From contig NC_135150.1 in assembly GCF_050948215.1 (NCBI RefSeq), positions 23,787,943-23,851,942 on the forward strand: 64,000 bases of DNA. The letters are read 5' to 3'. The position numbers and the translations under genes were made by a program. Below the pieces are notes generated by a model. It was not told the origin of the DNA and did not search any database. It worked only from the letters and a program-made list of their open reading frames with translations. Origin of the DNA: Halictus rubicundus. Taxonomy: Eukaryota > Arthropoda > Insecta > Hymenoptera > Halictidae. This document shows positions 58,430 to 64,000 of this stretch, one piece after another; position 1 is the first letter of the stretch, and each line of letters begins with the position of its first letter.

Positions 58430-61400
58430 TCAATCCCTCGTTCCTCTCAGCCAGTCAGGGTTGAATCGTGCCGCGTTGATCACTGTTTTCTTGTCGGTAT
58501 CTTTTTGCGGGAAGATACCCTTCTTAGGAAGACTCCTTTCGGGACTAGGACTAGGACTAGGACTAGGCGACGAACTCGGCGATCTGGAACTGCTCGAGCT
58601 CGAGCTCGAGCTCGATCTCCCTCTCATCTGCTCCAGACGCGCCTGGTGCTCGTACAGAGGTCCTCGGATGATCTTCAAGGTCGTCTGCAACTCGTACTCT
58701 CTGTCCTTTAGACTGTTGTACAGGGTGATGTCCAGACCGGCTTCCCTGGCCTTCTTGTGCAAAGCGATCAGGTGTCGTCTGTTCAGCACGTCCGGCAGCA
58801 TGTATTCCTGAGGATTAATATTAATTTGTTATTATGAAATCACTTCCCTCGACCGGGGTCGTTGACGTCGACGAATTTTTCATATTTAACATTAACGCTT
58901 CTAACATTCGACTTATACCATTTGATTATACAATGAAAACAGGGAATTCAATAGGGAATTATTTTTTCAGATTTTCCTTGTCTTTAGACATCTCAGACCT
59001 GTTTAGTTAAAACGAAGTAGCAGAACCAAGCCATCGTGGTGCCATAAGTTACGAAGTAAGTGACCGGCTCCATGATGTCCCACGAATATTCCCACCACGT
59101 TAACCTAGCCAATCCGCTGAATTGGACAGACATCAGGACCAAACACATCCAGATGAAGATGTTTGCTCTCCTGGCAGCCGTGGTCTCCAAATCCGTCAGC
59201 TTCTGCAACAAAAAACGACACAGAACCGTCTTCTTTTAGTCTGCCAACTATAATCGCACTACGCGGTTGCCGAGAAAATCTGGCAGACGTTGAAATTTCT
59301 ATTTTTGTTTATTTCAATCCCTTTTAGTCTAACTCTTTAAAATACGAAAATTAAACGCAGTACTTGGAAATTTTTATAACGGGGGGAGTTTGTCTAAAGG
59401 GGGTGCTGATCTAAATTTCTAATGCTATAGTGCCTTGAGAAACGGGTTGTTGGCTATAGGGGTTGAAACTGCGGTTTGGACAAATCATTTTATAATTAAA
59501 TAATTTTTCTAGCTTTTTAGTTTTTTAGCTCTTGGCAATTATTTTCATTTAGACGTTGATAGTGAACATAAATTGATAAGGACCAGGGTGCATCCAGGCA
59601 TTGTCTGCGGAGAAGTTAACATTGTTAACATTTACAGTTATTACTTACAATACGCTTCGGATTTCTCGCAACCGTGAAAAGAGAAGCTTGCAACGTTTCT
59701 ACTATTATTATCATTATTATCGTTTGGTTCTGACATGCCTTCGTTACGAGTTTCAGTTACTTGTGTATCGCGTCGCCGGCTTCTCCGTTCTCCCTTCAAT
59801 TATCTTTTGAAATGAATACTTCATCCCTTAGAACCGTGGCTACCATTATCAGAGCAACGAATATACTTTATTAAAATAATTAACAACGCAGGAAATTACG
59901 ATCTCCGAATGTAGCATTTTGTTCGTGCCCGGGAATATTTTGCAATATTTCGGAGATTATTAAATTTAATAATGGATATAATTAACGCTTGCAAGGTAAA
60001 ATAATCTCTTTCCATAGCGTTGCGTTCGATCGGGCGGAAAGTTTGCCCCATTTTGCCATTGTTGTTAGATGAAAAGCAAACGAATAATCTTTTTACGGTG
60101 TTTTTCATACTGAATAATGTGGAATGAGCTGTGCAACGATGTGGTGGGTGAAATTGGATTAAAACGAACGTAATCGGAGGCATGTGTTGCAAAAATTAGG
60201 CAAGTGTACGCTTTTAAATGAAATTGGACTTGTCGACAATTTTATTTAAAATCTGATATATCCTGTCTGAAAGATTATTATTACAGCATGGGGTTGATAG
60301 GCTGAATAGGTTGAAAATAATATAACAATTTTATTTCGTATCTTCTAATGTTTATATTGTTTAGTGTTCTAACTGATATTTCGTATCGCAGTAATAAAAT
60401 CCACAGTCCAATAATTATTCACGTGCAGAAACAACAAACCGTCTTTCTCTTCACCCCCATAAATGGAAGGGTCACTAAACCAGCATGAGTTACGGTTTAT
60501 CAACCCATCGAAACAGCTCTTTAATTAACAAACTAATTCGACGAAACCAGTAGCGGCTAAAGTCAAGTGGAGGCCTCAAGCGGTGAAAATTTTGGGGCCC
60601 TCAAACTCAAGTCAGAAATAGAAGTTGCAAGAAAACTCTCATAAACTTATTAACACGAAAGAAAAGTAATGAAAAATATTTTCTGTAAATTTTCTTTTGT
60701 AAAAAAATTAATGCTGCGAAATTCACGAGCTTATGGTATCCCGGGGCCCCACACTGCCGCATAGTCCGCTTACCGTTAACCTCTCAAGTACGGCGCACAG
60801 TGGGCAATTTGGACAAAATCGGATTCAAAATCAAGGAACTTTCGATAGGAATGAGGTAGAGCGATGAAATTTTTTTTAAATGAAAGCTGCAACTTTGTAT
60901 AATATGGGAAAAATAGAGAGATTGTGGTACGAACGTTTTTTAACCTCGGGAAAATTCGTTAAACGCGCACAAATTCAAGAAAATTTTAGTTTTTCCAATA
61001 CTACGCGCGGATAAAATCTTTTTTTAACATGCTATACATCATTTCCTATAGATTTTTTCACGCTGATTTCAAATCTGGTCTCAAAATTTGTCTACGACCT
61101 CAGGATTTTGCAAAAAATAGATTTTTGTGACAAAAACTAATGAAGTCATTTTTTCGTTGAAATGATTGGATGGTAATAATCTCTCTATTTTTCCCATATT
61201 CTACATAGTTTCAGCTTTAATTTAAAAAAAATTTCATCGCTCTACCTCATTTCTGTCGAAAGTTCTTTGATTTTGAATCCGATTTCGTCCAAATTGCCCC
61301 ACTATGTGCCGCGCTCGTCCGCGACTCTCTCTCCCAGTACGGCGCGCTTGTCCGCAACACTGTCTCTCAGGGACGGCGCGCCTAGCCGCGGATGGCACAA

Positions 61401-63802
61401 AAGCCACTATAGTGGTTCGTACCGTTCAAACTGGTGCTATCCACGGAAACCACTATAGTGGCGTACGGTTCAAACTGGTACTTTCCACGGAAACCACTAT
61501 AGTGGCGTACGGTTCAAACTGGTACTTTCCACGGAAACCACTATAGTGGCGTACGGTTCAAACTGATGCTTTCCACGGAAACCACTATAGTGGTTCGTAT
61601 CGTTGAAACCGATGCTTTCCACGGAAACCACTATAGTGGCGTACAGTACTCAAGAGGTTAAACCCGCCACTGGGCAAAGCCAGCACAGCCCCTAAGCCGA
61701 TCGTTACACGCATTTATCGGATCGTCCGATAAAGTAAGGGTTGGTGAACTTATCGGGTCGTGCGGCGAACGGCGACGCATCGCCGATTTCGAGATACGCT
61801 TGTAGCCGCTTAGGCTGGCCGTTTCGCATCCATTATCCTCCGGTCATTATCGATCGTTGGCGGAGGGAAACGGTGGAATGCGAAATGGAAAAGAAACGAG
61901 CCGATCCGTATTATATAATTAGAAACACGAATGGCGCGCGGCCGTTGTGTTACGGCGATACGTTAATCGCTTTTCGGTAATCGAGCTTCGAACGCGAGCA
62001 CGTAGTTAATTACACGGCCGCGGCCGTACGGTAACGCCGGCGATGATTAAACGAACTCCGTGAAAAATTAATTCACCCGGCGAGGAGAAAACGAGCGATA
62101 AAAGATCGCCACGCTGTTTTCTCGAATAATACGCGAGCGCGCGTGCCGAGCAACGGAATGCTAATCGCATTCTCGCGGTGCCTTAGGCTTCTGTTTAATG
62201 GAGATGCCGGGGGATTGTCTGGAATGTGTCTATCGATTCCGTTCGGGGTCGCGAAGGGGTTGAAACGATATCCGTTTCCCGGAAATAATTCGTATAATTG
62301 AAGACTTGTTGACACTTCTAAGTGTGAAGCATTTATACATTATTATATATTCATATATTCGTTGCTTGTTAATGCTCGATGGTTATTTATGATGGAGGCA
62401 TAAGTGGCTTAACTTGTGTCAACTATTAAGCATTTTTTAAATCAATTATTTTGGTGCTGGACAATTTGTTCGGAATAATTGACTTCGTTTCGAATAGTTA
62501 GGGGATGCTTTCGTTCAAGTATGAAGATTTTAGTACATTTTGTTGTTGGTTAATATTTGACCCTTATTATATATAAGTCACCCAATTCGTGTGGATTTTC
62601 AAGAAATTTTTAAATTAATTATTTTGGTACCCACTAGAGACTTTGTTCGAGGAGATTAATTTTATTTAGAATAGTTAGGGGGTGGACACTTGACATACAA
62701 TTTTAGGACAATTCTGAGTCTAGCGTGAAGCGTTTAGTACATTTTGTCGCTCGTTAATATTCCAAATTTTGTTTATGGTAGAGTGCAAAGCCACGCAATT
62801 GATGTGGATTGCTAAAAAATAATTGGCTTCATTCGGAGTAGTTAGGGGACGAGGAGTTTTATTAATTAGTGTGCATCGAAGATTGAAGAGCAGTATGTTC
62901 GAGCAAATAGTAAAATTGCACCGTGGTATTGCGGTTAATTGAACGCAACCAGCACCAATATTCGCACCGTGTTTGCACGAGGGGATAAAACCGTACATTT
63001 TTCACAAAGCCTTTTTAAATCTGAATACAGTAGAAGGATCACGCTTTTATTCTACAGCAAACAGCATTGCTCCCGACTATACTCGAACCCCGTTTTGTAT
63101 TCATTGCGACAAGAGGGATGAAACAAACACTACATCGTGAGAAGTGTGTATTCTGTTTTGAACGTGACGTGCAACTGCGAACAAAATCTGGAAACCCAGG
63201 TTTCAACTATGTCTCTGTACGAATAAAATCGATATTATACATATGGCTGGGGAATTTCAGATCTGCTTTTGTCTCTCGGTATAACGTACAATTTACTCCC
63301 GTCCGAGCTTAAGCTGCGTTCGTTGTCACGTCAGGCACAAAAGCGGCCTGCCACGTATAGGGGCTTGTTAAATTTTCTGTTTTGTCGGAGGCACGGCACG
63401 CAATTGTCAAATAAATTTCGAAGCTTCAGCGCCAGTTTTAGCGTTAGTTGCCGCACGCTGTCACGAGATGCTTGTTCCCGGAAACTTTGTTTTTCAGTTA
63501 GAAGCTCGCTATTTTATTAATGAGCGAGGTTATCGTTTTACGTTGCTACCCGGGCACTATCTTGGAGGGTGGCATGCACAGCGAACAGTTAACTGTTCGT
63601 CGTTAATGGAATTGCCACCGGAGAGATTGCATTCCCGGCGTCCGAGAGACTTTACCTGTTCGAGCGGCTCTAACTCCAACCTGACGGTCTCCAACTCAGC
63701 CAACACTTGTTTCTCCATGTCCGCGTTATACTCTCGGACCTGGAACGCCTCGTACAGCTGCCCGATTAATTTCTGCACGTCCGACAACTTCTCTATGTTC
63801 TC
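58430..63802 (-). CDS. MCU: Mitochondrial calcium uniporter pore subunit MCU (3' part; 5' exons beyond the window)
   Basis: MCU is the Ca2+-conducting pore of the inner mitochondrial membrane. Minus-strand exons 63802-63656 (49 codons), 59202-58999 (68) and 58807-58430 (125 plus stop) are all phase 0. The first is the coiled coil (ENIEKLSDVQKLIGQLYEAF). The second has TM1 (ANIFIWMCLVLMSVQF), the selectivity loop WWEYSWDIMEPVTYF with intact DIME acidic residues, and TM2 (FVTYGTTMAWFCYFVLTKQ). The third gives the matrix coiled coil (LPDVLNRRHLIALHKKAREA), then a Ser10 run, SPSPSPSPSP and a basic tail ending WLRGTRD. That tail is longer than in vertebrate MCU. Intact DIME with E/D argues for MCU rather than the MCUb paralogue. 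The N-terminal domain and mitochondrial presequence lie past position 64000. Confidence 0.93.
59203..60775. other. MCU intron (part), little recognised
   Basis: This is part of a 4453-bp intron (59203-63655) between the coiled-coil and pore exons. A right end of the TAGACTGCGGAT MITE (AAAATCCACAGTCCAAT) lies near 60396-60412. Confidence 0.45.
60776..61661. mobile_element. TTAA-ended composite element with a long palindrome and a 44-bp array
   Basis: Ends TTAACCTCTCAAGTACGGCG (60776) and CAGTACTCAAGAGGTTAA (ends 61661) are inverted. Arms 60790-60928 and 61168-61310 are about 140 bp, close to 90% complementary by eye. Then come three short copies of a TACGGCGCGC-type unit and an array at 61403-61645 (about 5.5 copies of 44 bp), each starting with the palindrome CCACTATAGTGG. 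There is no open frame of note. Confidence 0.8.
61740..62300. other. GC-rich segment of the MCU intron
   Basis: CpG-dense sequence including a perfect CGGCCGCGGCCG palindrome near 62016. No exon seen. It may be regulatory. Confidence 0.3.
62300..62870. repeat. Three diverged tandem units, ~170-200 bp
   Basis: ATAGTTAGGGGATGC, ATAGTTAGGGGGTGG and GTAGTTAGGGGACGA lie at about 62497, 62672 and 62838. Each is linked to a TACATTTTGT...GTTAATATT block. Confidence 0.6.
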
Positions 63803-64000
63803 CTGAAACAGAACGACGATCTCAAATTATTTTTCGATCAACCATTCAACGTAATAGGAAATGTGGACTAGTAAAATTTCAATTTCTCATTTCCATTCTT
63901 CGTTTATACCACTGTTCCAGACCCAAGCAATCAATTTTTTATTTTACTCTTGATTCGAGCCAAGACTCCGTAGATTCGCGATAAGGTAGAGCGACCACGT

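Noticed and set aside
58119..58811. 230-codon plus-strand open frame
   Set aside because: It is antisense to the MCU last exon. Its LGLGLG and LELELELD runs are the complement of the Ser/Pro and hexamer repeats, and no domain is present.

Overview
The window looks like eukaryotic nuclear DNA from an insect. It has short coding exons split by GT-AG introns, AATAAA signals after stop codons, and proteins that read closest to insect orthologues. A hymenopteran is my best guess from gene content and the abundance of CpG and MITEs. That is an inference; nothing in the window fixes the species. I saw no operon, CRISPR array, rRNA, virus-like gene or confident tRNA.

Region 1-11.9 kb: no gene I can name. 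It holds microsatellites, TIR-flanked MITE copies and one weak secreted-protein candidate on the minus strand. Region 11.9-39.2 kb: one gene on the minus strand, the type II regulatory subunit of cAMP-dependent protein kinase (Pka-R2). Eight coding exons were rebuilt to the base and sum to 1,155 nt (384 aa). One intron appears to use a GC donor. The introns, including a 17.3-kb one, carry most of the repeats in the window: a broken mariner, several MITE families with TTAA or TA targets, and several tandem satellites (34-, 21-, about 163-, 180- and about 180-190-bp units).

Region 41.1-52 kb is gene-dense, with five compact genes whose exons were also resolved: POP1 (RNase P/MRP subunit, +), a carbonyl-reductase-type SDR (+), LSM2 (-), the drebrin-like actin-binding protein Abp1 (+) and CPSF30/Clipper (-). 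CBR/LSM2 and Abp1/CPSF30 are convergent pairs; LSM2/Abp1 and Pka-R2/POP1 are divergent. POP1, LSM2 and CPSF30 all act in RNA processing, but I see no sign that this is more than chance neighbourhood.

Region 52-64 kb: repeats and MITEs, then the 3' half of the mitochondrial calcium uniporter gene (MCU, -). Its 5' exons lie beyond the right edge. Its pore exon has the DIME motif, and its C-terminus carries an unusual Ser/Pro-rich tail.

I found no multi-gene system that looks undescribed. The most interesting material is repetitive: a TTAA-ended composite element with a long palindrome and an internal 44-bp array (60.8-61.7 kb), TTAA MITEs with an empty-site comparison inside a local repeat, a widespread TAGACTGCGGAT-ended MITE, two minisatellites with higher-order periods, and a perfect 14-bp hairpin with a GAAA loop upstream of CPSF30.
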